The notes: a model not told the origin generated them from the sequence alone. A stretch of DNA of 64,000 nucleotides from Pseudonocardia sp. TRM90224 (GCF_021245725.1 NZ_JAJGSX010000022.1:62001-126000); one strand, 5' to 3'. Positions 40,378-48,808 are shown, numbered from the stretch's first letter. Numbers and translations are program-made.

Positions 40378-41238
40378 TCACACAACCATCAGCAGCTCGC
40401 TGAGGATCGGCTCGGTGTGGGTCCACAACACTGCGCCGCCGATGCCGGGGACGAGCCGGCGGGTCGCCGTGGGGATCCGGGAGGCGAGGGTCGCGCCGTG
40501 GTCGGGGGAGTGGCTGGTGTCCTCCTCCCCGTACCAGAGCTGGACGGGCACCCGGATCGCCGCGAGGTCGAACGGCCAACGCCCCATCGCGAGCACCGTG
40601 TCGCGGGCGTATCCGGCCGGGCCCTGGCGAAACGCGTCGTCCATCGCGGCCCGGTAGGCGGCGTGGAAGTCGGGGCTCGTGTACACCCCGAGGTCCGACG
40701 CCGGGCTCGCGTCGTGCACGAGCTTCAACATGGCGTCGGCGTCGAGACCGGCGAAGCCGGCCTCGGCCGCATCGGGGTCGGTGGCCACCATGTCCACGAG
40801 CGACCGCAGGTGCGGTGGAAGCGCCTCGGCGAAGGCCGGGAGGGCGACCTCGTCCGCGCCGGAGACGATCGCCACCGGGCCGGTGATCCCCGCCGCCGCG
40901 CAGGCCAGCACGAACGGTGCGCCCTGCGAGCTGCCGATGACGGGCGGCCTGCCGAGCCCTCGTCGCTGCATGAGCTGGCGGACGTCGTCGGCGAAATCGG
41001 CGAAGGTTCGGCCGGGCAGCGGCGTCGAAGCACCGAGACCCGGACGGTCGACCGCAACGATCCGCACGCCGACCCGCTCGGGGACACCCGCGCCGACGCC
41101 GAGCAGGCGGCTGGTCGCGGCACCCGGCACCAGCAGGACCGGGATCCCGTCCTCGGGGCCCCACTCGGCCCACCCCATCAGCCTGCCGTCGGGGAGCTCG
41201 GTCTCGCCGAGCCGCTGCGGCGTGGTCACGTACTCCAT
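40378..41238 (-). CDS. Alpha/beta hydrolase
   Basis: 286 residues. VLLVPGAATSRLLG (oxyanion region), IVAVDRPGLGAST, nucleophile elbow VIGSSQGAPFVLACAAAG (Ser) and a late His in AVLWTHTEPIL. The lid region is helical. It belongs to the general prolyl-aminopeptidase/esterase-like group. Its start faces the tRNA-like gene at 41303, leaving a 64-bp shared upstream region. Confidence 0.8.
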   Translation of the reverse strand: MEYVTTPQRLGETELPDGRLMGWAEWGPEDGIPVLLVPGAATSRLLGVGAGVPERVGVRIVAVDRPGLGASTPLPGRTFADFADDVRQLMQRRGLGRPPVIGSSQGAPFVLACAAAGITGPVAIVSGADEVALPAFAEALPPHLRSLVDMVATDPDAAEAGFAGLDADAMLKLVHDASPASDLGVYTSPDFHAAYRAAMDDAFRQGPAGYARDTVLAMGRWPFDLAAIRVPVQLWYGEEDTSHSPDHGATLASRIPTATRRLVPGIGGAVLWTHTEPILSELLMVV

Positions 41239-41302
41239 CCATCCGATCTTGCTCGAAACCGGCTGCGCCCTACCACTTCCGCTGGGTAACCTCGGGACAC
41301 TC

Positions 41303-41374
41303 CATGGAGAAGATCATCTGGTAGATCACCCGGCTATTACCGGGAAGGTGCGGGTTCGAGTCCCGCCTCCATGT
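41303..41374 (+). tRNA. tRNA-like RNA gene with a six-nucleotide anticodon loop
   Basis: All four helices of a tRNA cloverleaf are perfect: acceptor CATGGAG/CTCCATG (41303-41309 with 41367-41373), D stem GATC/GATC, anticodon stem CCCGG/CCGGG (41329-41333 with 41340-41344), variable AAGGT, T stem GCGGG/CCCGC with TTCGAGT loop. Deviations: the anticodon loop is CTATTA, six bases; position 8 is A where U is nearly universal; position 15 is T where a purine is expected; the first pair is C-G and the discriminator is T. It may be a specialised tRNA-like RNA or a decayed tRNA. The CCA end is not encoded. Confidence 0.65.
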
Positions 41375-41411
41375 CAACGACGCCGCCGGTGCGAAGGCCG
41401 TGGTGTCACCA

Positions 41412-41483
41412 CCTGGTGTAGCTCAGCGGTAGAGCACCCGGCTCCGGACCGGGAGGGCGCGAGTTCGATCCTCGCCGCCAGGT
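41412..41483 (+). tRNA. tRNA-Arg (anticodon CCG), atypical
   Basis: A complete cloverleaf: acceptor CCTGGTG/CGCCAGG (one G-T pair), TA, D stem GCTC/GAGC with a 7-nt loop AGCGGTA, anticodon stem CCCGG/CCGGG with loop CTCCGGA (anticodon CCG, decodes CGG), variable AGGGC, T stem GCGAG/CTCGC with TTCGATC. Unusual for tRNA-Arg are the C1-G72 pair, the short D loop without A20 and a T discriminator (Arg tRNAs normally have A or G). CCA is not encoded. The anticodon stem and T73 are shared with the tRNA-like gene 38 bp upstream. Confidence 0.85.
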
Positions 41484-41508
41484 CTATCTCGGAGACTGGA
41501 GACGAGCC

Positions 41509-43866
41509 GTGCCTGACGAGGGAGTCCACGCCGCAGCGCCCGAGTACGCGATGGGTCAGCTCACCCGCGCCATCACCCGCGCGGTCGAGTCCGGCACCGC
41601 CGAGGATCGCGAGCGGGCGCTGGCCAAGGTGCGGCGCTGGCAGGACGTGCTCTCCGGGATGGAGTCCGGCCGGCTCGCGGTAGGTTCGCGCACGCCCGTT
41701 GCCGGCACCCCGGCATGGGTGACGCTCGAGGTGGCGCACGGTGGGTTCGCCACCGGCCGCTACCTGGCCGAGAGTCCGCTGACCGACGCGGAGCGGCATC
41801 GTCTGGACACCCTGCCGCCGAGGATCCCGGGCGAGACCGACCGCGAGCGGCTCAACCTCTGGTACCTGGGCGACGACGGCCAGTCCGAGCTGCTCGCCGC
41901 GCTGCGCAGCGGCCACTACCGCGTCGAGGTACCGGAAGAGGCCGCCATCGCCGTTGCTGTGCTGTTGGTGGAGCAGGGATTCGCCGAGCACGCGCTCGAC
42001 CTCGTGGCCGAGCTTCGCCCGCTGATGCACCGGCTGCGGTTCACCCCACGGTTCGAGCCGGTCGCGTTGCCGTCCGGCACCTCGGTCCGGCTGGTCTCGG
42101 TCGGCGAGGTGAGCGACGCGCTGCGTGCGGTGCGAACACCACCGCAGATCGCGCAGATGAACGACACCCTGCAGGTGTGGGGCCCGCTGTACGACCGCCT
42201 CGTCGAGCTGTGGTGCGCAACCGTCGAGGGTGAGCTGCCAAGTCTCGACGCGACGGGTGCCGTCACCGGTGGCTGGCCGTGCCGACGATGGCCGCAGGAC
42301 TGGGCCGGTGATCGCGCGCGGTGGCTCACCGACTACGCCGACGCGGCTCGGCTGCACCCGGTCGCCGGCCGGTACGCGCACCCGAAGAGCAACTTCACGC
42401 GGATGCGCGTGGCGCTGGAGTGGTGCCCGGAGGGCAGCGGGGCGCTCTCGGCGCGCGACGTCGGCTGGGTGCGGCGGGCCCTCGCGAACACCGTGTCCCG
42501 CCGCGGCGCACCGGGGTCGGAGCGTCGGGTCGCGTTGCGCGAGACGCAGGCCGCGGTCGCGTCGATCCCGACGCGTGCCGGCCTGGCCGGCGTGGTCGTG
42601 GGCCGGCTGGCGGGGTTCCGGGCCGACGGCGGGATCCCGGCGCTCGCCGCGATCACCGCTGCCGTCTCGGCCGACGAGCCGGCGGCGAGCGCCGTCCCGG
42701 CCGGCACGGCGATTCCCGACAACCTGGTGCGCAAGGCCGTCCGCGCGCTGGAGGCGCCCGTCGACGAGCTCGTCGCGCACGGCGTGATCACCTCGAACGA
42801 GGTGCTGGCCACCGTGCTGCCACAGATCACGTCGAGGCTGCTCAGCGCGGCCATCCCGGACCCGGTGGTGGCCGGGCTCCACGAGCAGCTCTACACCGCG
42901 TTCCGTCGTCGTCGCGGGCTGCTGCTGCTCGATCTCGCGCAGCAGGTGCGGTTCGAGGAGCTGCCGTGGGTCGCCGCGCTCGTGCCGTTCGTGGCGGCCC
43001 GGTCCGACGTGGCCACGGCTGCGTACCGGGCGTTGCAGCAGAGCACGATGCTCGCGCTCACGTCGTTCCCGCAGGAACTGGTGCCCAACCCGCTGGTCAC
43101 CGAGTTCCGCGCAATGGCGACGCAGGCGGGCCTCCAGCTGCCGCTGGTCGAGGAGATCGCCGCCGACATCTTCATGGGCACCTTCACCGACAAGTGGCGC
43201 CTGGCGGCCGGTGTTGCGAGTGCCGCGCTCGAGGGCACCCTCTACGCCCGCTACTACGACCTGCCCGAGCAGGCGAGCTGGACGTCGCCGGCGCGACCCG
43301 CGCGCAAGTGGGGCAAGGTCGTCGCACGGGACTTCGCCGAGGTGTGCGCGGAGCGGGCCCAGGAGGCCGGGCGCGGCGGTGGTCGGGTGGCGGGCAACGG
43401 GACGCTGCTGGAGCAGAGCCAGATCCTGACCACGCACAACCTTGCCGTCCTCGTGGCCGGGCTCGATCTCACCGAGCCGCTTCGGGAGCGCGCCCCGGAG
43501 CTGGCGTGGACCACGTTCCGCTGGGTCGTGCACCGCCTCGCCCAGTCGGCCCCGCACCGCCACGCCGCGCTGATCCAGGTCAAGAACGCCGCGTACGCCT
43601 GGCGTCAGGCGATCTTCCTGCTCGGCCTGTGCGGGCAGGAGGAGCAGGAGCGCCAGGCGCACCTGTTGGCCGCGGAGGCGACTGCGGCCGGGATCGGCAA
43701 GCGCTTCCGGCCTGCGACCGACGGCCTGGCGCACGTCGTCGGCGGTGGGCGGTTCGGCTCGCACGGCAAGGCCTGGGGTCGGGACGGCAGGCGGTTCCTC
43801 GGGTGGTCCGCGGGTCGGCACTGGTTCCTGGAGGACGCGATCGCGGGGTCGGCCAGCCGGACCTGA
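41509..43866 (+). CDS. 785-residue protein of unknown function, downstream of tRNA-like genes
   Basis: 785 residues from a GTG 25 bases after the tRNA-Arg end. I recognise no domain. It has no signal or membrane segments and looks almost entirely alpha-helical, with repeated helix pairs (EEAAIAVAVLLVEQGFAEHALDLVAEL near 135-165; PWVAALVPFVAARSDVATAAYRALQ near 490). Near residue 610, YARYYDLPEQASW precedes an Arg/Lys stretch, and the C-terminus has the glycine/aromatic motif GGGRFGSHGKAWGRDGRRFLGWSAGRHWFLED. The very short distance suggests it is co-transcribed with the RNAs. A role in binding or acting on them is inference. It ends flush against the convergent GntR-TetR gene. Confidence 0.75.
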   Translation: MPDEGVHAAAPEYAMGQLTRAITRAVESGTAEDRERALAKVRRWQDVLSGMESGRLAVGSRTPVAGTPAWVTLEVAHGGFATGRYLAESPLTDAERHRLDTLPPRIPGETDRERLNLWYLGDDGQSELLAALRSGHYRVEVPEEAAIAVAVLLVEQGFAEHALDLVAELRPLMHRLRFTPRFEPVALPSGTSVRLVSVGEVSDALRAVRTPPQIAQMNDTLQVWGPLYDRLVELWCATVEGELPSLDATGAVTGGWPCRRWPQDWAGDRARWLTDYADAARLHPVAGRYAHPKSNFTRMRVALEWCPEGSGALSARDVGWVRRALANTVSRRGAPGSERRVALRETQAAVASIPTRAGLAGVVVGRLAGFRADGGIPALAAITAAVSADEPAASAVPAGTAIPDNLVRKAVRALEAPVDELVAHGVITSNEVLATVLPQITSRLLSAAIPDPVVAGLHEQLYTAFRRRRGLLLLDLAQQVRFEELPWVAALVPFVAARSDVATAAYRALQQSTMLALTSFPQELVPNPLVTEFRAMATQAGLQLPLVEEIAADIFMGTFTDKWRLAAGVASAALEGTLYARYYDLPEQASWTSPARPARKWGKVVARDFAEVCAERAQEAGRGGGRVAGNGTLLEQSQILTTHNLAVLVAGLDLTEPLRERAPELAWTTFRWVVHRLAQSAPHRHAALIQVKNAAYAWRQAIFLLGLCGQEEQERQAHLLAAEATAAGIGKRFRPATDGLAHVVGGGRFGSHGKAWGRDGRRFLGWSAGRHWFLEDAIAGSASRT

Positions 43867-44769
43867 TCACATCCCGCCCCGGCCCGCTGCCGCCTCGATC
43901 CCGTCGAGGTGGCGCCGGATGCCCAGCTCGAAGAGCGCGTCGAGGTCGATGAGCGGGTTGACGGTGACGCGGGAGAGGTGCGGGAAGTGCCCGATGCTGA
44001 GGTGCTGGCGGATCTCCTGCTCGCTGAGCGCCCACCACTCGGCGGTGGAGAGTCCGCTGGCGCGGATCGCGGCCTGCTCGACGGCCATCACGCTAGCCAG
44101 CCCTTGGACGAGCGCGGGCAGCGCGATGACCTCGCGGATGCGATCGGCGGGGTCGATGTCGAGCTCGGAGAGCGCTGCGAGCGTCCACTCCGAGTGCGTC
44201 AGGCCGGCGAGGTCGACCAGCGGCCTGGTGACGGTGTGCACCTGCAGCAGCCACGGGTGGTCGACGTACATGTTCCACTGCAGCCGGCTCACGGCGGTGA
44301 GCCGCGCGCGCCAACCCTGTGGTGGCGGGTCGGGCAGCGGGTAGTCGCGCGTGACGAACTGGATCATGTAGTAGATCAGCTCGTCCTTGCCGGCGACGTG
44401 CCGGTAGAGCGACATCGGACCGACGCCGAGCAACTCCGCCAACCGGCGCATCGAGAGCTCGTCCGCGCCCTCCGCATCGGCGATCCGCACCGCCGCGGCG
44501 ACGATCCGATCGCGGCTCAGCAGCGCACCGGGCGAGCCGACGGACCGACGTGTCGGCGTGCCGCGGACGATCGTGCCGGAGCCCGTCCGGGACTCGACGA
44601 GACCATCGTCGCGCAGCTCGCGCAGCACCCTCGAAGCGGTCGCGAGCGCGACGTCCCACGTCCTCATGATCTGCCGGGCGGACGGCACCTGATCGCCGGG
44701 GCGCAGCTCGCCCGAGGTGATCCGGTGGCCGATCTCGTCGGCGATGCGCCGGTACGGAGGAGTCGACAT
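43867..44769 (-). CDS. GntR-TetR fusion transcriptional regulator
   Basis: 300 residues. Residues 1-72 are a GntR winged helix (YRRIADEIGHRITSGELRPGDQVPSARQIMRTWDVALATASRVLRELRDDGLVESRTGSGTIV). Residues 83-300 are a TetR-type protein with its own helix-turn-helix (IVAAAVRIADAEGADELSMRRLAELLGVGPMSLYRHVAGKDELI) and a TetR C-terminal ligand domain. It thus carries two DNA-binding domains, a known but uncommon actinobacterial architecture. A CTATAG pair upstream of its start may be its operator. Confidence 0.9.
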   Translation of the reverse strand: MSTPPYRRIADEIGHRITSGELRPGDQVPSARQIMRTWDVALATASRVLRELRDDGLVESRTGSGTIVRGTPTRRSVGSPGALLSRDRIVAAAVRIADAEGADELSMRRLAELLGVGPMSLYRHVAGKDELIYYMIQFVTRDYPLPDPPPQGWRARLTAVSRLQWNMYVDHPWLLQVHTVTRPLVDLAGLTHSEWTLAALSELDIDPADRIREVIALPALVQGLASVMAVEQAAIRASGLSTAEWWALSEQEIRQHLSIGHFPHLSRVTVNPLIDLDALFELGIRRHLDGIEAAAGRGGM

Positions 44770-44789
44770 AACAGAAACGTACTAGAACA

Positions 44790-44806
44790 CTATAGGAAAG
44801 CTATAG
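44790..44806. promoter_or_regulatory. CTATAG-N5-CTATAG repeat, candidate autoregulatory site
   Basis: Two copies of the self-complementary hexamer CTATAG (44790-44795 and 44801-44806) with a 5-bp gap, 21-37 bases upstream of the GntR-TetR start. The AT-rich sequence stands out from the surrounding DNA and may also include the -10 element. Confidence 0.5.
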
Positions 44807-44862
44807 ACGGTTGACCGGACGTTTCCGCTGGATCTGCCCGGTTCTCTTGCTCTCGGCGGCAC

Positions 44863-45777
44863 ATGTCGACACGATGGGGTGATGTCGGGGAGACAACGTA
44901 CGCAGGCTTTCGCCGCCGTGTGGCGCGGCGAACGGGGGTGCGCACCGTGACTGCGCTGCTCGGGTTGGTCCCCGAGCCGGTGGCGGTACCGGAGGACGAC
45001 TTCGTCCGGGTCACCGCACTGGGCACCTTGACGGTCCGGCACGCCGGTGAAGTGGTCCGGATCCCGGCGCAGTCGCGGTGGCTGCTGGGGCTGCTGGCGC
45101 TCCGTGCGAACAGCGTCGTCGCGCTCGACGAGATCGTTGCCGTGATCTGGCCCGCCGACCCGCCGCGGGCCTACCGCGAGCGGCTGCACACCTACGTCGC
45201 ACGGCTGCGCCGTCCACTGGGGAGCGGCGCCGTCAACGTCCAGTGGTGTGGCAACGGGTACGAGCTGGCGGCAGGTGCGGACTCGCTCGACGTCCTGGAG
45301 TTCGCCGCGTACGCAGCGACCGGTGACGCGAAGCTGGCAGTGGGCAACCGCATGGACGCCGCCCATTGGTACGGCCGCGCGCTCGATCTCTGGAAGGGCC
45401 AGCTGCTGGGTGGTACGGACGGCCGCCTGGACAACCATCCGGAGGCGGTGCAGCTCAGCCGCCACCGCGTCACGACCTGCCTCCGCTTCGCCGACCTCGC
45501 AGCGCGGTGCGGGCTGCAGCAGCGGGCCGTCGACGCGTTGTCCGCCGTGTGCCACGCGGAACCGCTGGACGAGGCCGTGCACGGACGGCTCATGTCGGCG
45601 CTCGCCGACGTCGGACGCAGGGCCGACGCGCTCACCGTCTTCCACGGCCTGCGCGCCCGGCTGGTGGACGAGCTCGGCGTCGAGCCCGGTGCCGAGGTGA
45701 CCCAGGTGTTCAGGGAGCTGCTGGACGGGCGCCCTCCCCGGGGTCGTGCGTGGGTGCGCGGGACTCCTTTCCAGTAG
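44863..45777 (+). CDS. Small SARP-family (BTAD) transcriptional activator
   Basis: 304 residues from the ATG at 44863; a GTG at 44947 is a plausible alternative because conserved sequence starts at VRVTALGTLTVRHAG. The OmpR-type winged helix (SRWLLGLLALRANSVVALDEIVAVIWPADPPRAYRERLHTYVARLRRPLG) is followed by the BTAD helical region (DSLDVLEFAAYA...AVHGRLMSALADVGRRADALTVFHGLRARLVDELGVEPGAEVTQVFRELL). SARPs activate antibiotic gene clusters. The nearest biosynthetic locus is the NRPS 14 kb away. Its 3' end overlaps the convergent TetR gene by 68 bp. Confidence 0.85.
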   Translation: MSTRWGDVGETTYAGFRRRVARRTGVRTVTALLGLVPEPVAVPEDDFVRVTALGTLTVRHAGEVVRIPAQSRWLLGLLALRANSVVALDEIVAVIWPADPPRAYRERLHTYVARLRRPLGSGAVNVQWCGNGYELAAGADSLDVLEFAAYAATGDAKLAVGNRMDAAHWYGRALDLWKGQLLGGTDGRLDNHPEAVQLSRHRVTTCLRFADLAARCGLQQRAVDALSAVCHAEPLDEAVHGRLMSALADVGRRADALTVFHGLRARLVDELGVEPGAEVTQVFRELLDGRPPRGRAWVRGTPFQ

Positions 45778-46372
45778 CGGAGCCCTGCACCTGGAAGGTG
45801 CGGCCGATGACCAGCTGCAGGAACCTGGCCTCCTTCCTCGAGTCGAAGCCGTCGTCGGCGCAGTGCAGGTAGAGCCCGTCGATCATGCCGAGCACCCACC
45901 GCGCGACCCGGAGCGGTGAGATGGAGCGGTCCATCCGGTCCGCCTGCTGAAGCCGGCGGGCGAGGCCGGCGAGCAGGTCGAGCACCGCGGCGTCGTACCG
46001 GCCGAGGATCACCGCGATCTCGGAGTCGGCCGGGATCCGCTCCAGCATCGCCACCGTCAACCCGGCGGCCTTCGGGTCGCCGAGGTCCCCGATCAGCACG
46101 TCGACCGCCGCCCAGAACGCGGTGAGTGGCTCGGTCTCGTCGATCGTGGCCAGTCGCTCGGTCACCTTCCGGCAGTCCTCCTCGACGACGCCGCGGAAGA
46201 TCGCGCCCTTGTCGGCGAAGTAGTGGAAGAGGCTTCCCGAGCTGACCTGTGTCGCGCGCCTGAGATCGGCCACGGTGGTCTTCGCGTACCCCTTCGCCGC
46301 GAAGGCCTCCGCGGCGCCGTCGAGGATGCGCTTGCGGCTCTCGGCGTGCCTGACGGGGTCGACGGTGCGCAC
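45710..46372 (-). CDS. TetR-family transcriptional regulator
   Basis: 220 residues from a GTG. Helix-turn-helix RKRILDGAAEAFAAKGYAKTTVADLRRATQVSSGSLFHYFADKGAIFRGVV, then a helical ligand-binding domain with MLERIPADSEIAVILGRYD. Its last ~22 codons overlap the convergent SARP gene. The basic, Pro-rich tail (KESRAPTHDPGEGARPAAP) looks unlike the family and may be the product of that overlap. It is divergent from the ArsR-type gene at 46454, with an 81-bp shared promoter region. Confidence 0.88.
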   Translation of the reverse strand: MRTVDPVRHAESRKRILDGAAEAFAAKGYAKTTVADLRRATQVSSGSLFHYFADKGAIFRGVVEEDCRKVTERLATIDETEPLTAFWAAVDVLIGDLGDPKAAGLTVAMLERIPADSEIAVILGRYDAAVLDLLAGLARRLQQADRMDRSISPLRVARWVLGMIDGLYLHCADDGFDSRKEARFLQLVIGRTFQVQGSATGKESRAPTHDPGEGARPAAP

Positions 46373-46453
46373 AACGATCTCCCCTCAGGCCTCGCATCCC
46401 GATGGGCCGACATTAGTGGAATGTGTGTTCTACTTTTGCCCGGGGGGTGTGGG

Positions 46454-47425
46454 ATGGATCTTCTGCAGAGCAGGATCCGGCTCGATCCAGGCGCGGCGGT
46501 CAGGGTGACGTTCGATCCGTACACGAGCGTGCTCGCGCTCGCGTGCGCCGCCGCGCGCGACCGGTTGCAGGGTGCCGACAGCGAGCTCTCGAAGGTCGCC
46601 GCGCGCTTCTCGGAGCGCGGGTTGCGCGCAGTCGCCCGGCTGGTCACGCCGGGTGCGTCCGTCGGTCCGGACTGCTTGAGCCCGGCCGAGCTCGGTAGGG
46701 ACACCGACGTCGCGAGCGAGCTGGGCCGGTTGCGCGGTCTGACCGCCGGGGAGCTGCACACCGACTTCCAGCTGACGTACGGATCGTCGATGCCGGCGCA
46801 GTGGGAGCGGGTCGCGGCAGCGCCGAAGACGTGGGTGCGGGACTTCGCCGACGCGCTGGAGAGCCTCTGGGCGGTGGTGGAACCGGTCTGGCGCCGTGAG
46901 GCCGCGCTGCGTTCGCGCGAGGCCGACCGGGTCGGCTCCGCAGCCGTCCGCCGCGCGCTGGACATCGTGCTCGCGCAGGCGCACCCGCGTGGACGCACCG
47001 AGAACGGCATCCTGCACTTCCCCGACCCGGAGGGGGTCGATCTCGACGCCACCGGGAAGGTCGCGGTACTGGCACCCGTCCTGAGCAGGCTGGACGTCTC
47101 GATCAGCAATCTGGAACGACCGGACCTCATCTGGCTGGCCTACCCGGTCGTCGTCAAGGGTCGCGAGACGTCCCACGAGGCCGACCCGGCGGCGCTGGAC
47201 GCGCTGCTCACCCCGGTCAGGGCCCGGCTGCTGCGTGGGCTCGAGGGCGAGCAGCCCATGTCGACGATCGCCACGCGGCTGTCGCTCGGCGCGAGCGCGA
47301 CCACTCACCACGTCGATGCGCTCATGGCTGCCGGGCTGGTGACCCGCCGGCGGGACGGGCGGAGCATGCTCGTGTCCCGCGGCGCGCGCGGCAACGAGCT
47401 GATCGACCTCTACGAACGGGCCTGA
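46454..47425 (+). CDS. ArsR-type regulator with long N-terminal domain (DUF5937-like)
   Basis: 323 residues from the ATG at 46454. A ~240-residue N-terminal domain of unknown role (VRVTFDPYTSVLALACAAARDRL...) is followed by a C-terminal winged helix (ALLTPVRARLLRGLEGEQPMSTIATRLSLGASATTHHVDALMAAGLVTRRRDGRSMLVSRGARGNELIDLY). This order, effector part first, matches actinobacterial ArsR-like proteins annotated DUF5937. It is divergent from TetR and upstream of the secreted serine hydrolase, which it may control. Confidence 0.75.
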   Translation: MDLLQSRIRLDPGAAVRVTFDPYTSVLALACAAARDRLQGADSELSKVAARFSERGLRAVARLVTPGASVGPDCLSPAELGRDTDVASELGRLRGLTAGELHTDFQLTYGSSMPAQWERVAAAPKTWVRDFADALESLWAVVEPVWRREAALRSREADRVGSAAVRRALDIVLAQAHPRGRTENGILHFPDPEGVDLDATGKVAVLAPVLSRLDVSISNLERPDLIWLAYPVVVKGRETSHEADPAALDALLTPVRARLLRGLEGEQPMSTIATRLSLGASATTHHVDALMAAGLVTRRRDGRSMLVSRGARGNELIDLYERA

Positions 47426-47536
47426 TCGGGGTTCGGAACAGGCTCGTGTGCGGTGCATGCCAGCGTGCTGTGCGCGGGATGCCAGCGGCCGGCCGGACGC
47501 TCTGATCGTCAGATCGAGCAAGCCCGGAGGACCGAC

Positions 47537-48808
47537 ATGCACCGAAGAGATCCATCCACCGCCCGGTGGTCCCGGCGACGGCGGATCGGGCCCGCGCTGG
47601 TCGTCGGGCTGGTCGCCGCGGCGGCCGTCGTGGTCGGCTGGCCGGCGGCTGCGGCGGCGCGAACACCTGCCGGCACCGGCCCCGAGCCGGCGCGCGGCCA
47701 ACTGACGGAGCTCGCCCGCAAAGTGGTGGCCGCGGGCGCACCGGGCGTCATCGTGCGCGTGGACGACGGCAGCGGGCGTCCGATCGAGATCGTCGAGCAG
47801 GCGCCGTGGGCGGCGCGGCACCAGCGACTACGGCCCGACGACGAGTTCCGCATGGGCTCCAACACGAAGGCCATGGTCGCGACGGTCGCGCTGCAGCTGA
47901 CTGCCGAGAACAAGCTGAGTCTCTCCGATCCGGTCGAGAAGTGGTTGCCGGGCCAGGTCCCGAACGGCGGCGCGATCATGCTGAAGATGCTGCTCAACCA
48001 CACCAGCGGCCTGTTCGACTACACGCAGGACGCCGCCCTGCGGCCGTCGATCCTCGGCACCGAACGACGGACCTGGAGGTCGAGCGAGCTGCTCGCGATC
48101 GGCGCCGCCGGCGCGCCGCTGTTCCCGCCCGGCACGGGTTGGGCCTACAGCAACACCGACTACGCCGCGATCGGCGCGGTGCTCGAACGCGCGACGGGAA
48201 CGAGCCTCGCCGAGCTCCTCCGCGACCGGATCGTCCGGCCGCTCGACCTGCGGCACACCTACCTCGCGACGGACGGCGAATGGCGCGGGCGGCATGCGCA
48301 CGGGTACGAGCCGGACTCGGCCCACATGCCGGAGGGCGTGCCGGTCGAGTTCCGGACCGTCGCCGGAGAGCCCCTCGATGGGCACGTGGACGTTTCCGCC
48401 AACGACCCGACGTGGGGCGGCGCCGCCGGCGCGGTGGTGTCGACCACACACGACTGGGGGCGCTTCTTCCAGGCGTTGATGTCTGGGCAGCTGCTGCCTC
48501 CGGCCCAGCTGAAAGAGATGCTCACCGCCGTCCCGCAGGATCCGGCCGACCCCGGCGGGCCCGGCGCCGGGCTGGGCATCATGACGAGCACCACGCCTTG
48601 CGGCACGATCTGGGCGCACGACGGTGGGATCACCGGGTACCTGAGCACCAACCTCACCGACCGCACCGGCACCCGCACGGCGTCGGTGCTCATCCCGAGC
48701 GAGCTCGTCTCGGAGTTCGTGGTCGACCCGAAGGTCGCCGAGGCGGGCAAGGCGCTGAGTAGCGCGGTGGTCTGCTCCATGCTGGGCGCGCAGGTCAGCC
48801 CCCGATGA
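47537..48808 (+). CDS. Secreted serine hydrolase (beta-lactamase class C/D-Ala-D-Ala carboxypeptidase type)
   Basis: 423 residues from the ATG at 47537 with GGAGG upstream. The N-terminus RRRRIGPALVVGLVAAAAVVVGWPAAAAA is a signal peptide (Arg-rich, possibly Tat). Catalytic motifs: SxxK in GSNTKAMVA, YxN in WAYSNTDYAAIG and HxG in AHDGGITGY, the penicillin-binding/class C fold. Roles range from carboxypeptidase to esterase; a beta-lactamase function cannot be claimed. It overlaps the convergent AfsR-like gene by 14 bp. Confidence 0.87.
   Translation: MHRRDPSTARWSRRRRIGPALVVGLVAAAAVVVGWPAAAAARTPAGTGPEPARGQLTELARKVVAAGAPGVIVRVDDGSGRPIEIVEQAPWAARHQRLRPDDEFRMGSNTKAMVATVALQLTAENKLSLSDPVEKWLPGQVPNGGAIMLKMLLNHTSGLFDYTQDAALRPSILGTERRTWRSSELLAIGAAGAPLFPPGTGWAYSNTDYAAIGAVLERATGTSLAELLRDRIVRPLDLRHTYLATDGEWRGRHAHGYEPDSAHMPEGVPVEFRTVAGEPLDGHVDVSANDPTWGGAAGAVVSTTHDWGRFFQALMSGQLLPPAQLKEMLTAVPQDPADPGGPGAGLGIMTSTTPCGTIWAHDGGITGYLSTNLTDRTGTRTASVLIPSELVSEFVVDPKVAEAGKALSSAVVCSMLGAQVSPR

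Noticed and set aside
47537..48808. Beta-lactamase resistance gene
   Set aside because: SxxK, YxN and HxG motifs are shared by carboxypeptidases, esterases and class C enzymes; nothing specific to beta-lactam hydrolysis can be read from the sequence.
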